DNA of 36,792 bases from CAG-492 sp045643465 (GTDB taxonomy: Bacteria > Bacillota > Clostridia > TANB77 > CAG-508), in contig JAZUKV010000027.1 of assembly GCA_045643465.1 (NCBI GenBank), forward strand, positions 1 through 36,792, given 5' to 3'. The position numbers and the translations under genes were made by a program. The notes beneath the pieces were generated by a model that made no database searches, had not been told where the DNA came from, and saw only the letters and a program-made list of their open reading frames with translations. Of the stretch, positions 16,104 to 25,900 are shown piece after piece. Every line of letters begins with the position of its first letter. Position 1 is the first letter of the stretch.

Positions 16104-17228
16104 TTGGACAAATTAAGCATAATAGATTTATATGAAGATACAGATAAAAATAGAGCCAATAAATTTCTTAATAATACTGAATCAACATTGAATGTTGTAA
16201 TAGATAAAAAAATGCAAACAAGAGATTTAGAATGGATAGATAAAATGCTTGAAACGATTCCTTATATTGATAAAATATTTAGATCACCAAATAGATTTAT
16301 TATTAATGAAGAAGAAATTGTAAAAATAGAGAAAACTAAAAAAGTTACAGTGGAATCAATTAAACATTTATCAAAAAATACAAATTTCATACAGACTTAT
16401 GATCCATCTACAGGAGAAATTATACCTTCTAAATTACTAAATGTTAACAAAGAAGAAAGTTATAATACATATGAAAATAGATTAATATATACGTTAATTC
16501 AAAATATGAATGATTTTATAAAAAGAAGAAAAGAATCAATTATTAATCAGGCTGAGAATGAAAAAGCTGAGTGCAAAAATGATAAAAAGTTTGATTATAA
16601 GGCTAATTCTAGTGTTGATAATGAAAAAGTTAATATCTCAGTGAATTTTAATTCATGTTTGGATAACTCAAAAATAAATGAGAAAAAAGATTCTACAGTA
16701 GAAATATTGGAAAAAATTCAAGAAGTAGAAAGCAAGATTTCTAGTTTGACATCTTCTGAAGTATATAAGACAATTGATAAACTACATATATCATTAGTAA
16801 AAGAGCCTATTAAGAAAACGAACGTTATACTTAAAAATGTTAATTTTCAATATGCTATGAAATTGTGGAGTTATTTAAAAGATAATTTTGATGAACAATT
16901 AGTTGAAGATAAAGAATTTCAAGATTACATGGATGATGGAGAGCTAAAAAAATATATAGATGAAGCTTTTTTGCTACAGTATTTATCAATGAAAACACTT
17001 GATGATGATCAATCTGAAAAAGAAGAAACTAAGGAAGAAATAAAAGCAATCTTGCTAGAGCAATTAGTTGATAAAATGTTAGATTTGGATTTAACATTGA
17101 CTAGTGAGGATTTAAAACAGATGATTGCTACAAGATATGAAACTGTAAAATACAAGAAAATGGAAGCTTTGCAAGAAATACAAAAAATATTTAAAACGCA
17201 TATGGAAAAATATTTAAAAAATATTTAA
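16104..17228 (+). CDS. Cytoplasmic partner of the AAA+ ATPase, DUF2357-like in part
   Basis: 374 residues, no membrane segment. The stretch ESYNTYENRLIYTLI (about 116-130) resembles the ENR(F/L) motif of DUF2357 proteins, which commonly sit beside McrB-like ATPases. A low-complexity Asn/Lys/Asp region (150-200) separates it from a helical C-terminal half with KTNVILKNVNFQYAMKLW. No PD-(D/E)xK nuclease motif is convincing. Start TTG 16104 with AAGGGAG ten bases upstream. It probably forms a complex with the preceding ATPase. Confidence 0.65.
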   Translation: MDKLSIIDLYEDTDKNRANKFLNNTESTLNVVIDKKMQTRDLEWIDKMLETIPYIDKIFRSPNRFIINEEEIVKIEKTKKVTVESIKHLSKNTNFIQTYDPSTGEIIPSKLLNVNKEESYNTYENRLIYTLIQNMNDFIKRRKESIINQAENEKAECKNDKKFDYKANSSVDNEKVNISVNFNSCLDNSKINEKKDSTVEILEKIQEVESKISSLTSSEVYKTIDKLHISLVKEPIKKTNVILKNVNFQYAMKLWSYLKDNFDEQLVEDKEFQDYMDDGELKKYIDEAFLLQYLSMKTLDDDQSEKEETKEEIKAILLEQLVDKMLDLDLTLTSEDLKQMIATRYETVKYKKMEALQEIQKIFKTHMEKYLKNI

Positions 17229-17242
17229 CAAAGGAGAAATAT

Positions 17243-17812
17243 ATGAAGGAAAAAATAGAAAAAATTAAAAATAATAAGCCATTAAAAGTATTAGGCAATA
17301 TTTTATATGTTTTTGTTTTTATAGTTGTTGTATTTGTGCTATTTGTTGTAGCACTTCAAAGATTTTCTAATAATAGTATATCTTTAGGAGGTGTTAGAAT
17401 ATTTTCTGTTGCAACAGGAAGTATGGTGCCTAAGTATGAAATAGGAGATATACTTATTGCAAAAGAAACGGATCCAAAGGATTTGAATGTTGGTGATGAT
17501 ATTGCCTATCAAGGAAAAGTTGGAGGATTAAACGGAAAAGTTGTAACTCATGAAATTATTTCAATTGAGCAAAATCAAGATGGCAATTACAAAATAATTA
17601 CAAAAGGTAAAGCAAACATAGCAGAGGATCCAGAGATAGATCAGACACAAGTTCAAGGTAAAATAATTTACAAAGTTCAATCATTAAGCTTAATAAGTAA
17701 ATTAATTTCAAATGTGTATATTTTTTATTTTTTAATTTTTATTCCAATAGCTCTTATTATATTTAAATGGATAAGAAGTATTGCTTCAAATAAAGATGAT
17801 AAGGGAGAATAG
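17243..17812 (+). CDS. SipW-type signal peptidase I
   Basis: 189 residues. S60 (ATGSMVP) and H103 (VTHEI) are intact; the usual TKGD is TKGK (K123), with an acidic EDPEID just after, so the third residue of the triad may be supplied by D129. N-terminal helix about 20-38, C-terminal helix about 157-176. AAGGAG lies seven to eight bases before the ATG. It ends three bases before the next TasA-like gene, the typical enzyme-substrate pair. Confidence 0.88.
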   Translation: MKEKIEKIKNNKPLKVLGNILYVFVFIVVVFVLFVVALQRFSNNSISLGGVRIFSVATGSMVPKYEIGDILIAKETDPKDLNVGDDIAYQGKVGGLNGKVVTHEIISIEQNQDGNYKIITKGKANIAEDPEIDQTQVQGKIIYKVQSLSLISKLISNVYIFYFLIFIPIALIIFKWIRSIASNKDDKGE

Positions 17813-17815
17813 TTG

Positions 17816-18414
17816 ATGAGCAAAGTTATTAAGGTTTTAAAAAAAATAAAATTACGAAACCTATTAATTTTAATTGTTTTGCTAGCTTTTAATACATATG
17901 CATGGTTTGTATATACCACAAAAGTATCAACAGGATTAAATGCTCATGTTAGTGCATGGGATGTAGAATTTGTGGGCAAAAACCGGACGGTGCTGTATCA
18001 AATATGATTATTGATGTAGAGCGTATATTTCCTGGAATGGATAATTTTGAAAGAAGTATTCAAGTTAAAAATAAAGGTGAAGTAAATATTAGATTAAGCT
18101 ATGAAATACAATCTTTAACTATAATGGGACAAACATATAGTATTACAGGTGAAAATGCATTAACCTCAGAAGAAATTGAACAAAAAATTAGTGATGAGTA
18201 TCCTTTCAAAATAACTATTGAAAAGCAAGATCAGTCTTTAATGACTGGCTCTGGAGATGGATATTTCAAAGTGAAAGTTGAATGGCCTTTTGAAGGAGAT
18301 GACGAAAAAGATACTATATGGGGAGAAAAAGCATATGAATTTTATGCAACTCATCCAGGGGAAAAATGTATACAATTAAATTTAATGCTTATTGCATCAC
18401 AATTAAATGAATAA
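17816..18414 (+). CDS. TasA-like exported protein with two consecutive CGG recoding sites
   Basis: The frames join into a 198-residue protein. The N-terminal segment (about 14-29) ends in NTYAWFVYTTKVSTG, the TYAWF context also seen at 20036, followed by LNAHVSAWDVEFVGKN. The zero frame then reads CGG at codon 57 and terminates six codons later. Two successive single-base skips (C17984 and C17988) give G-G and enter AVSNMIIDVERIFPGMDNF and a beta-rich domain ending at 18414. The F-PGM-x-F pattern and IQVKNKGEVNIRL strand are typical of camelysin-like proteins. Net shift +2 is exactly two CGG events. GGGAG precedes the ATG. Confidence 0.8.
17984..17991 (+). other. +1 recoding sites 2 and 3 in tandem: AAC C GGA C GGT
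   Basis: CGG at 17984-17986 is in the zero frame. After one skip, a second CGG (17988-17990) is in frame; after the second skip the reading frame is that of the downstream 144-codon domain. Confidence 0.75.
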
Positions 18415-18446
18415 AAAGAAACCCCGTTATATTACGGAGTTTCTTG
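18415..18446. terminator. Convergent terminator hairpin
   Basis: AAGAAACCCCGT pairs with ACGGAGTTTCTT (one mismatch). It lies between the operon end and the convergent TasA-like gene and overlaps that gene's last codons. Confidence 0.75.
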
Positions 18447-19043
18447 ATTTTCAAGTATTTGATTAAATGTTATTTTAACTTTCAAGATAACAGGATTATC
18501 AGTTTTTGTAGATAAGGTGTCTGCAGCATTATCCATAGTAGCACCATTTTCGCTATCATCATTCCACATTATATATATTCTGAGTTTTCTAGTTCTATTT
18601 TCAGTATTCAATGGAACTATGGATGTAATTGATTCATTATAGTTTTCAAAAGTGATTTTTTCACCATCATCTACAGAATAACCAGTAGTAACTATATCTT
18701 TTACAAGACTATCATCTGAAACTAAAGTTTCTATTTGATAGTTGAAGGAAACATCTACAGCTGAAAAGTCAAAGTCTAAATCAAAATATCCTTCTGCAGT
18801 TGGTGCTATAACATTGCTAGCTATATGATCATTACCAGGAAAAACTGGGATGATATTTTGACTAATATCTGTATTATGCTGAATGGATGTATTATTTACC
18901 AAAATATTCCATCGTGATACAGTTAATTCAGTATTACTAGTGGCTGATGAAAGATATTTTGCATAAACTTGAATAAATACAAATAATAAAGAGCAGATTA
19001 TTACACCTATAGTGAATAATAAAAATTTTGTTTTATTTTTCAT
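18432..19043 (-). CDS. TasA-like exported protein on the opposite strand
   Basis: 203 residues. The hydrophobic segment (about 6-27) ends in VYAKYLSSATSNTELTVSRWNI, a clear SipW-substrate signature (AKYxSxAT). The exported part carries the VFPGNDHIASN motif and beta strands (YFDLDFDFSAVDVSFNYQI, RKLRIYIMW). It contains no CGG codon. It is inverted relative to all other genes in the locus and divergent from the gene at 19148, so it is independently transcribed. Confidence 0.85.
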   Translation of the reverse strand: MKNKTKFLLFTIGVIICSLLFVFIQVYAKYLSSATSNTELTVSRWNILVNNTSIQHNTDISQNIIPVFPGNDHIASNVIAPTAEGYFDLDFDFSAVDVSFNYQIETLVSDDSLVKDIVTTGYSVDDGEKITFENYNESITSIVPLNTENRTRKLRIYIMWNDDSENGATMDNAADTLSTKTDNPVILKVKITFNQILENQETP

Positions 19044-19147
19044 TTATAATACCTCTATAATATTTCTTTTGTTTTGAAAAAATTTTATCATACAAAAAAT
19101 AAGAAATCAATAGCGTATTAATTTGAAAAATATAATGGGAGGGAAAT

Positions 19148-19877
19148 ATGCCAAAGAATAAAAATTCAAAATTAACAAATGAAGAAATATTGTTAAAATC
19201 TGAAAAATTAGCAAAAAGAGAAAAGAAAATGAAAATATTAAAAATAGGATTGCTGATCATGGCATTATTTTTAATAGGGATATATTTTGTTCTAAAAATA
19301 ATATATGAAACAGGAGATTTTACTATATCTTTAGATCCAAATTTTGCACAAAAGCAACGGCCTTATAATGTATGAAAAAAAGGATGAAAAAGAAGATAAA
19401 AGGATTTTAAAAGCAACTAAAGTGGACTTTATGGATAATATATCTGTAAAATGGTTACCACAAGATATAGATAATCAAGGTGATGGAAGTCATAATGGAA
19501 ATAATTATTTGGCATATACTTTTTATTTAGAAAATAAAGGTGTTAATGTTATAAACTATTGGTATGAAATTGATGTTGATGATGTAATAAAAAATGTTGA
19601 TAAAGCCATAAGAGTTATGACAATATTAAATGGAGAAAAAACTATTTATGCAAAAGAAAATGAAGAAACGAAACAGCCAGAAGAAGGAACTAAAACTTTC
19701 TATTCTTCAAAAGAAGTATGTGTAGAGCAAAGAGAAGGTTTCAAACCAGGCGATATTGATAAATTTACGATAGTTATTTTTATAGAAGGTGATGATCCAG
19801 ATTGCTTAGATCCGCTAATAGGTGGAGAGATGAAAATGCATATGGATATTAAGGAAGAGCATATCAAACAAGAATAA
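19148..19877 (+). CDS. Membrane-anchored exported protein, +1 frameshift at CGG
   Basis: The frames join into a 242-residue protein. A charged cytoplasmic head (residues 1-29) and membrane helix (30-52) precede GDFTISLDPNFAQKQ. Codon 71 is CGG; in zero frame TGA follows after four more codons. Skipping C19358 gives G-LIMYEKKDE and then a domain with NYLAYTFYLENKGVNVINYWYEI, DDVIKNVDKAIRV and GDDPDCLDPLIGGE. This domain pattern is familiar to me from clostridial surface loci as a single continuous protein beginning DPNxxxxxGL-IYE, supporting glycine at the join. GGGAGGG precedes the ATG. Confidence 0.8.
19358..19361 (+). other. +1 recoding site 4: CAA C GGC
   Basis: In-frame CGG at 19358-19360; reading GGC (19359-19361) enters the frame that runs to 19877. 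Confidence 0.75.
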
Positions 19878-19891
19878 AAATTACAAAAATA

Positions 19892-19905
19892 TTACAAAAA
19901 TGTAA
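19892..19905 (+). promoter_or_regulatory. Candidate operator, TTACA-N4-TGTAA dyad
   Basis: Dyad in a run of TTACA-like repeats (also 19881, 19914-19950) upstream of the promoter at 19952. It matches the arms of the palindrome at 20001-20015. Confidence 0.45.
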
Positions 19906-19951
19906 CAAAAAAATAAAAATATTACAATTAATTTACATTTTTTTACATTTG

Positions 19952-19980
19952 TTGACGTAGTATGTTCAATATGATATTTT
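19952..19980 (+). promoter_or_regulatory. Candidate promoter of the 342-residue subunit
   Basis: TTGACG (19952-19957), 17-base spacer, TATTTT (19975-19980); an alternative TATGAT at 19970 would be too close. It lies between two TTACA/TGTAA dyads. Confidence 0.6.
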
Positions 19981-20000
19981 ATTTAATGTAAGAATATATA

Positions 20001-20015
20001 GTTACAATATGTAAC
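20001..20015 (+). promoter_or_regulatory. Palindromic operator candidate GTTACAATATGTAAC
   Basis: Six-base arms GTTACA and TGTAAC around ATA, located between the putative transcription start and the ribosome site. It would suit a repressor or an mRNA hairpin. Confidence 0.5.
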
Positions 20016-20035
20016 TTAAAAAAGGAGAGAGATAA

Positions 20036-21064
20036 ATGAACAAAAGCAAAAACAAGAAAAAGTTTAACTTAAGATCATCATTATTTGTATTATTGTTAAT
20101 TGCAATATTATTAATAACATCAACATATGCATGGTTTACTGCAAATACAACAGTAACAATAAGTACATTAGATGTTCATGTTGAAGCACAAAATGGTCTA
20201 CAAATTTCTGTAGATGGACAAAATTGGAAAACTGTAATTACAAATGATGATATAATCAATGCATCAGAGATATATACTTCTGGTTTAAATCAAGTACCAT
20301 ATACATTAGAGCCAGTTTCAACAATAGGTACAATGGATGAAAATGGAAGAATGGAAATGTTCTATGGAACAGTAACAACAGCTGATGCTGATAATGGAGA
20401 TGGAACAATATTACAAGGTGATTATCAAATAACAGCAACAAAAGAAATTGAAACAAGAACAACTACAAGTAACAGAGAAGAAGCTGCAGGAAGATTTATT
20501 GCATTTGATATATTCTTAAAAGTTGATGCAACTAAAAAATTATCTTTAACAGATGCATCAGGAGTTCATCAAACAGGTACAGGAACAGATAAAGGATTAA
20601 AAAATGCAGCTCGTATAGCTTTGTGTAAATTGGGTCATGGTACATCAAATGATACAGCAGCAACATTACAAGCATTAAATGATGGAACAAGCTCTGTTTC
20701 ATATATTTGGGAGCCAAACTGTGATGCTCATACACAAGCTGGAGTAAACAATGCAAAGAGCGTTTACAATATTGATACAACAGCAGCAGCAAGTGGTGCA
20801 ACACAACTTGCATATAATGGAGTAAAGGCTAATATAAGTACACCATTACCATTAGCATCTACAGATGCTAATTATTTCCAAGCTGTAACACCTCAATATG
20901 CAACATCTACAGTAATGACAAATACAGAATTATTTGACTTAGAGCAAGGTGTAACTAAGTTTAGAGTTTATATGTGGATTGAAGGACAAGATGTTGACTG
21001 TGAGAACACAGCATCAGGAACAGACTTATCATTTGATTTACAATTTGAAATACCAGCAGCATAA
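20036..21064 (+). CDS. Exported TasA-like/structural subunit, probably abundant
   Basis: 342 residues. The N-terminal basic head and hydrophobic segment (about 14-30) end in TSTYAWFTANTTVTISTLDVHV, the same TYAWF context as at 17816. The long mature domain is beta-rich with small residues and few lysines; GRFIAFDIFLKVDAT and FRVYMWIEGQDVDCENTASG are conserved-looking strands. Its own promoter, AAAGGAGAGAG ribosome site, candidate operators and own terminator suggest high, regulated expression. It may be the main fibre protein. No CGG codon. Confidence 0.8.
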   Translation: MNKSKNKKKFNLRSSLFVLLLIAILLITSTYAWFTANTTVTISTLDVHVEAQNGLQISVDGQNWKTVITNDDIINASEIYTSGLNQVPYTLEPVSTIGTMDENGRMEMFYGTVTTADADNGDGTILQGDYQITATKEIETRTTTSNREEAAGRFIAFDIFLKVDATKKLSLTDASGVHQTGTGTDKGLKNAARIALCKLGHGTSNDTAATLQALNDGTSSVSYIWEPNCDAHTQAGVNNAKSVYNIDTTAAASGATQLAYNGVKANISTPLPLASTDANYFQAVTPQYATSTVMTNTELFDLEQGVTKFRVYMWIEGQDVDCENTASGTDLSFDLQFEIPAA

Positions 21065-21082
21065 ATTTTAATATAAAAATGC

Positions 21083-21116
21083 GAAGTAGAAAACTAGTTT
21101 TTCTACTTCTTTTTTT
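21083..21116 (+). terminator. Terminator after the 342-residue subunit
   Basis: GAAGTAGAAAA pairs with TTTTCTACTTC around CTAG, followed by a T run. Confidence 0.88.
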
Positions 21117-21149
21117 CTACAAAAAAATACAAAAAACGCGCATATGTAA

Positions 21150-21178
21150 TAGACTTTTTTTAGGTGTTATGATAAGAT
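21150..21178 (+). promoter_or_regulatory. Candidate promoter of the last surface operon
   Basis: TAGACT (21150-21155), 17-base spacer, TAAGAT (21173-21178). It would drive the genes from 21207 to 32779. Confidence 0.6.
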
Positions 21179-21206
21179 ATTTTCAGAAAACGGAGGGGAA
21201 AAAATA

Positions 21207-21314
21207 ATGGATTTTAGCAAGGAAAAGTTGAAAGATTTAATTGAGATATACGGTCAGATTGACAGTTTCCTATCATATTTACAAAAAGAGATAGAAAATG
21301 TAGATAAGGAGTAA
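21207..21314 (+). CDS. 35-residue small protein
   Basis: ATG with GGAGGGG eight to nine bases upstream. The product (MDFSKEKLKDLIEIYG, then a helix ending ENVDKE) is charged and predicted to be one amphipathic helix. Its end supplies the AAGGAG ribosome site of the next gene (21323), so it may be a coupling leader as well as a protein. Family not recognised. Confidence 0.6.
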   Translation: MDFSKEKLKDLIEIYGQIDSFLSYLQKEIENVDKE

Positions 21315-21322
21315 GTTAGAAT

Positions 21323-22900
21323 ATGGAAAATTCAAAAAAACTTGATGAATTAATCAGTAAAATAGAAGCAGATAAAGAAGTTTTATCAGTTATGCCTAAA
21401 AATAATAAAAAGAACAAAGAGCTATATAAACAAGAAATGGAGAATTTAAAAGTTGAGTTCCAACAATATAAAAATGATGTTGAAAAAATTATAAAGCAAA
21501 AATATGAAAAAGAGCTTAAAGTTCAGGAAAATAAAGAAATTGAAGTGCTAGATGGAAGAATAAATTCTATAGAGGGAACTTTAGATATATTAGATGGAGT
21601 GAAAACTTCATATGAGAAATTGGAGCTTGATAAAATAATTTATAGAATAAGTAAATATTATAAAGAAAATCTTGAAAATGTTAATAATCAAATATTAAGT
21701 TGTATAAATAAGTTCTCAAAAATTGGAATTAACTTAACAGTAGACGATTTTAATTATTCTTCATTTGTTACTGATTATATGAAGACATTTTTTGAAGAGC
21801 TAAATAAAGATGATATTAATTCAAAAAGAATAAAAGAAAAATTTGAGAAAATCTATTGGAAATGTCCTGAAATAATAACACATATAGAATTAAATATACG
21901 AAATATTTATTTAAAAAAGCAAACAATAATTGATAAATATTTTGAAAATGAAAAAAATAAGCTATTAAAAGAGTGGGGGAAAACTCCAAAAGAAATTTTA
22001 AATATTTATGAAGATTTGAAAAGACAAAAAATTGAAAAAAAGGAAACTGATAAAAAGTATTTATTGAATCAATTTTTAGATGGAAAATTAAATATATCAA
22101 ATTACGAAGAAAAAAAGTTGAAATCCAATTATTTAAAAATATTGCCAGAAGAGCTAGTGGCTACACGTAAAGAAAATGATGAAGTAAATAGTAATATATA
22201 TAAATTCTTAAATAGTTTAAAAGAATATAGAAGTTATATGGAATTTAAATTTATTATAGAGGATGTTAAAGAAAATTACAAAAATAAAGAAAACTATAAG
22301 AAATCATATTTGGATACAAGGAAAAAGATTGAAAATCTAGAAAAAAAGTTAAAAAAATATAATAAAAAATCAGTTAGTAAAGGAATTTTCGGAAAGAAAA
22401 AAGAAAATTCCAAAGAGATATTAGAAAAAGATGCTCTTATTGATGAAATAAAAAAATTGTATAATGAGCTTGATTTACATCGATTTTACAATAAGATGTA
22501 TCAAAATTTGAATGATAATTCAACAGTATATGATGCATTAAGTTTAGTATGTGGTTCATTTTGTTATTTAATGCATTGTATAAAAAAATATAATGAAGGG
22601 ATAACTAGTCAAGAAACAGAAGAAAAATTGTATAAATTATATAAATTCCTAAATAGCCCATATAATACGCTAATAAAAAATCTAACAATATTGGAAGAAA
22701 AAGATATTGAAAGAATAATTGCAGATAGATACATTTTACAAGATTTTATGGTTAAAAGAGAAGATATAGATGAAAATAATATAGAAGTATTAATTTCTGT
22801 ATTGGAAGAAATAAAAGTAGGTGCAAATTTAAAAAAAGCAGGTTTAAAAAGCGAAAATATTGAGCAATTATGTGCCGCAAAAAAATTATTTAAATTATAA
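21323..22900 (+). CDS. Large cytoplasmic coiled-coil protein
   Basis: 525 residues, very rich in Lys, Glu and Asn, no signal peptide. Coiled-coil stretches are likely at about 1-75 and 330-390. The C-terminal part (about 400-525) is a compact helical domain with VYDALSLVCGSFCYLMHCIKKY and an ending NLKKAGLKSENIEQLCAAKKLFKL-like segment. Placed 15 bases before the giant surface protein, it could be a cytoplasmic scaffold for its export. No family recognised. Confidence 0.65.
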   Translation: MENSKKLDELISKIEADKEVLSVMPKNNKKNKELYKQEMENLKVEFQQYKNDVEKIIKQKYEKELKVQENKEIEVLDGRINSIEGTLDILDGVKTSYEKLELDKIIYRISKYYKENLENVNNQILSCINKFSKIGINLTVDDFNYSSFVTDYMKTFFEELNKDDINSKRIKEKFEKIYWKCPEIITHIELNIRNIYLKKQTIIDKYFENEKNKLLKEWGKTPKEILNIYEDLKRQKIEKKETDKKYLLNQFLDGKLNISNYEEKKLKSNYLKILPEELVATRKENDEVNSNIYKFLNSLKEYRSYMEFKFIIEDVKENYKNKENYKKSYLDTRKKIENLEKKLKKYNKKSVSKGIFGKKKENSKEILEKDALIDEIKKLYNELDLHRFYNKMYQNLNDNSTVYDALSLVCGSFCYLMHCIKKYNEGITSQETEEKLYKLYKFLNSPYNTLIKNLTILEEKDIERIIADRYILQDFMVKREDIDENNIEVLISVLEEIKVGANLKKAGLKSENIEQLCAAKKLFKL

Positions 22901-22915
22901 AATAGGAGCTTATAA

Positions 22916-25900
22916 ATGAAAAAGAGAGGCAAAAAGCGAATAGGAATTCTTATTATATTAATTTTAGTTACTATTTTAGGAATTAAACTATTTAAGAATT
23001 CAAAAGCAAATAAATCAATAGAATTAGTTGCAACTATAGTAGATGAAAATGATTTTTTAGAAAATGAAGAATATATAATTCAAGCTAGTAGTGAAGATGA
23101 AAGTGGATATTGCATTATATTGCCTAATGTTATAAATGAAAAAGTTGTAAGCCAGTATTATATTTCAGAAAAAAATATAAATGAAAATATCACAAAAGAT
23201 TCAAATAAAGATATTAAAATAGTTGAAAAATTACCAAATGAAAAATTATATTTAACTGAAGAAGAAGTACAAAATAAAAAAATAACATTAAGAGCAGCAT
23301 TTGAAGTAAATGAAAATATGTTGTATAAAAAAGTCCTTAAAAGTGAAAATGGTAATAATAAGATTTCTGTAGAAGGTTATATGCCATTAGATAGTGTATT
23401 AAAAGTTGAAACTTTAAACCAACAAGATTTAAATGAAAAAATAAATAAAGAATTTGGAAATGAAAATACTAGTTTAAAAGTTGTGTATAATATAAAAATT
23501 ATTTCTGATAATAAAGAATATGAGCCAGAAGAATTGGATGAAAGTGTAAGTGTTACAATTTCTGGACTTGATAAGATTGATGAAACAAAGCAAAAATACA
23601 AAATTATACATATTAAAGATGATAATACAACAGAGCAGATAAAGGGAATTGAATCTAAAGAAGGATCTGTAACATTTGAAACTAGTCAATTTTCAGCTTA
23701 TGCTGTAATGGTAGAAGATGAAGTAACTGGTGATAATGGACAAAATAATGAATTGGTATCACAAAGTCCAGAAATAAAAAAATTAGTTAGATTAGGTGCA
23801 CAAGATAATGAACCAGAAGATGTGTGGGACGGAAGTGTTGCAGAAGGAATTTTTTATGGTAATGGAACACAAGCAAAACCATATTTGATTAGCAGTGGTG
23901 CAGAGCTTGCATATCTTGCAAATCAAGTTAATAATGGTACAAATTATAATGGGAGATATTTTCAACTAGCGCAAAATATTAATTTAAATGGTAGAGCATG
24001 GAATCCAATTGGAAATGCTAGAAATGCATTTAGAGGGACATTCGATGGTGCTGGAAGAAAGATAAAAAATGGAGTAATAACAATCAGTGGAGATCTAACA
24101 ACAAACACAGTTGAAAGTTATGGTATTTTCGGAAGTGTCGGTGGAGGAAATAATACATCTGTTATTAAAAATCTTCAAATTGAAAATATAACTATTAATT
24201 GCACAATTAGTGGTACTACAAGTACAAATACAGCAACTAAAAAAGGATATAATATAGGAATTGCTATAGGAACTTTATATAATAGAGCAGAAGTATCAAA
24301 TGTATCTGTTATAGAATCTAGTATAAATGCCCAACAGGCTCTTAATGTCAGATCACGTATTTTTGAATTCGCAACAGGTGGTATTGTAGGTAGTATTAAA
24401 AATACATATACAGATTATGCAGATCCAAGAGGAAGTGCAAGATATTCTATAAGTAATTGTTATGCCAATGTTGATATAGATATAGCTAATGTAAAATCAC
24501 AAAGTACAACAAGATATTATTATATGTCATTAGTACATGCCGGAGGAATTGTAGGTTCAATACATCAACAACCAATATGGCCACAATCATGTTTATACAA
24601 AGGAAAGATAAATACTAATGGATTTGCAGGGCCTATTTTTGGTGCGGTTGTTAATGCAGAGCCAAATGCAGATAATGTAAATAGATTTACAGCTTATTGG
24701 AATGGAAATGCTTTAGATGCTAACTTAACAAATACAAACTATTATACAAATTATTTTGTAAATGGTACGCAATTTACAAGTACTCAAAATTCTGGAAATT
24801 CAAATAGTTATATAGGATCTACAGTTTCAAACAATTCTATTAATGGTGTAAAGGGCGTAAACAAGGGACAATATAAATCTAATATAGAAGACTTAATTGA
24901 TACATTTAATAATAATTCAGGTGATGTTACATGGACATATAATAATGGAAATTTAACATTAGAATCTAGAGTGTTTGTAAAAGTTAGTGAAAATAGCGAA
25001 AAGACTTTTTTAACACAGATACGAGATAATTATAATGTAGGTAATTATACATATGAATGGTATAATAATGGAACTTTTGATGGAAATCAAACTGGTTCAA
25101 CATATACATATGAGGATAGCTTTACAGAAAATCAAAGTATAAGCCTAATTGTTTCAGATGGCCAATATTATTATGAAACTGAAGCAGGATTTGTGGAAAG
25201 ATTATATATTGAGATATTATATACAATAAATGAAGCAACAAATACTGTTACTGCACGCTTAACTGGAACTGCTATAGATTATGTAAGTATAGATGATTAT
25301 GATATACAATGGTATAAGCAGGATATGACCGGTTCTGAAATTGATGAAATTGAAGGTGCTAATACATTAGTACTAAGAAATATGGAGAAGTATTATGACT
25401 ATAAAATAGTAGCAACAAATACAAGAATACCAGAGCTAAGTAGTGAAACTGAATTTACATATGGAACAAGAAATGTTGTATATGTAAAAGAAAATGGTGG
25501 GTTAGATACTAATGATGGGTTAACAGAGCAAACACCAGTAAAAACAATAAAGAGAGCTTATCAAATAATTCCAAGCTCTGGATCAATTCTTTCTAACGTT
25601 ATCGTAGTAATGGGAGAATATTTAACAAATGATTTTGTAGCTACAAATAGCTCTACTAGCCAAAATAATTATTCAAAAAATGCTATGATTACCGGAAAAT
25701 ATAAGAAAAAAGATTATAGTGCAAGCCTTTATTTTTATGGATCATCAGATAGTGGACAAGGTAGATGTTTATTTGGAAATACAGGAATTCAATATTTAAC
25801 TTTGCTAGGGTATAATACATCAAGAGGAACAGGGCAAACATATTTATATACTCAAGGAAGAGATTTTTATTTAGGGGAGCAAGTTTATTTAGATAGATAT

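Noticed and set aside
14559..17228. McrBC-type restriction system
   Set aside because: No DNA-binding domain or nuclease motif is visible, and the ATPase carries a membrane helix inside an operon of exported proteins.
20256..20813. Long open frames on the minus strand within the 20036 gene
   Set aside because: They are low-complexity Leu/His-rich shadows of a well-supported coding frame and have no ribosome sites.
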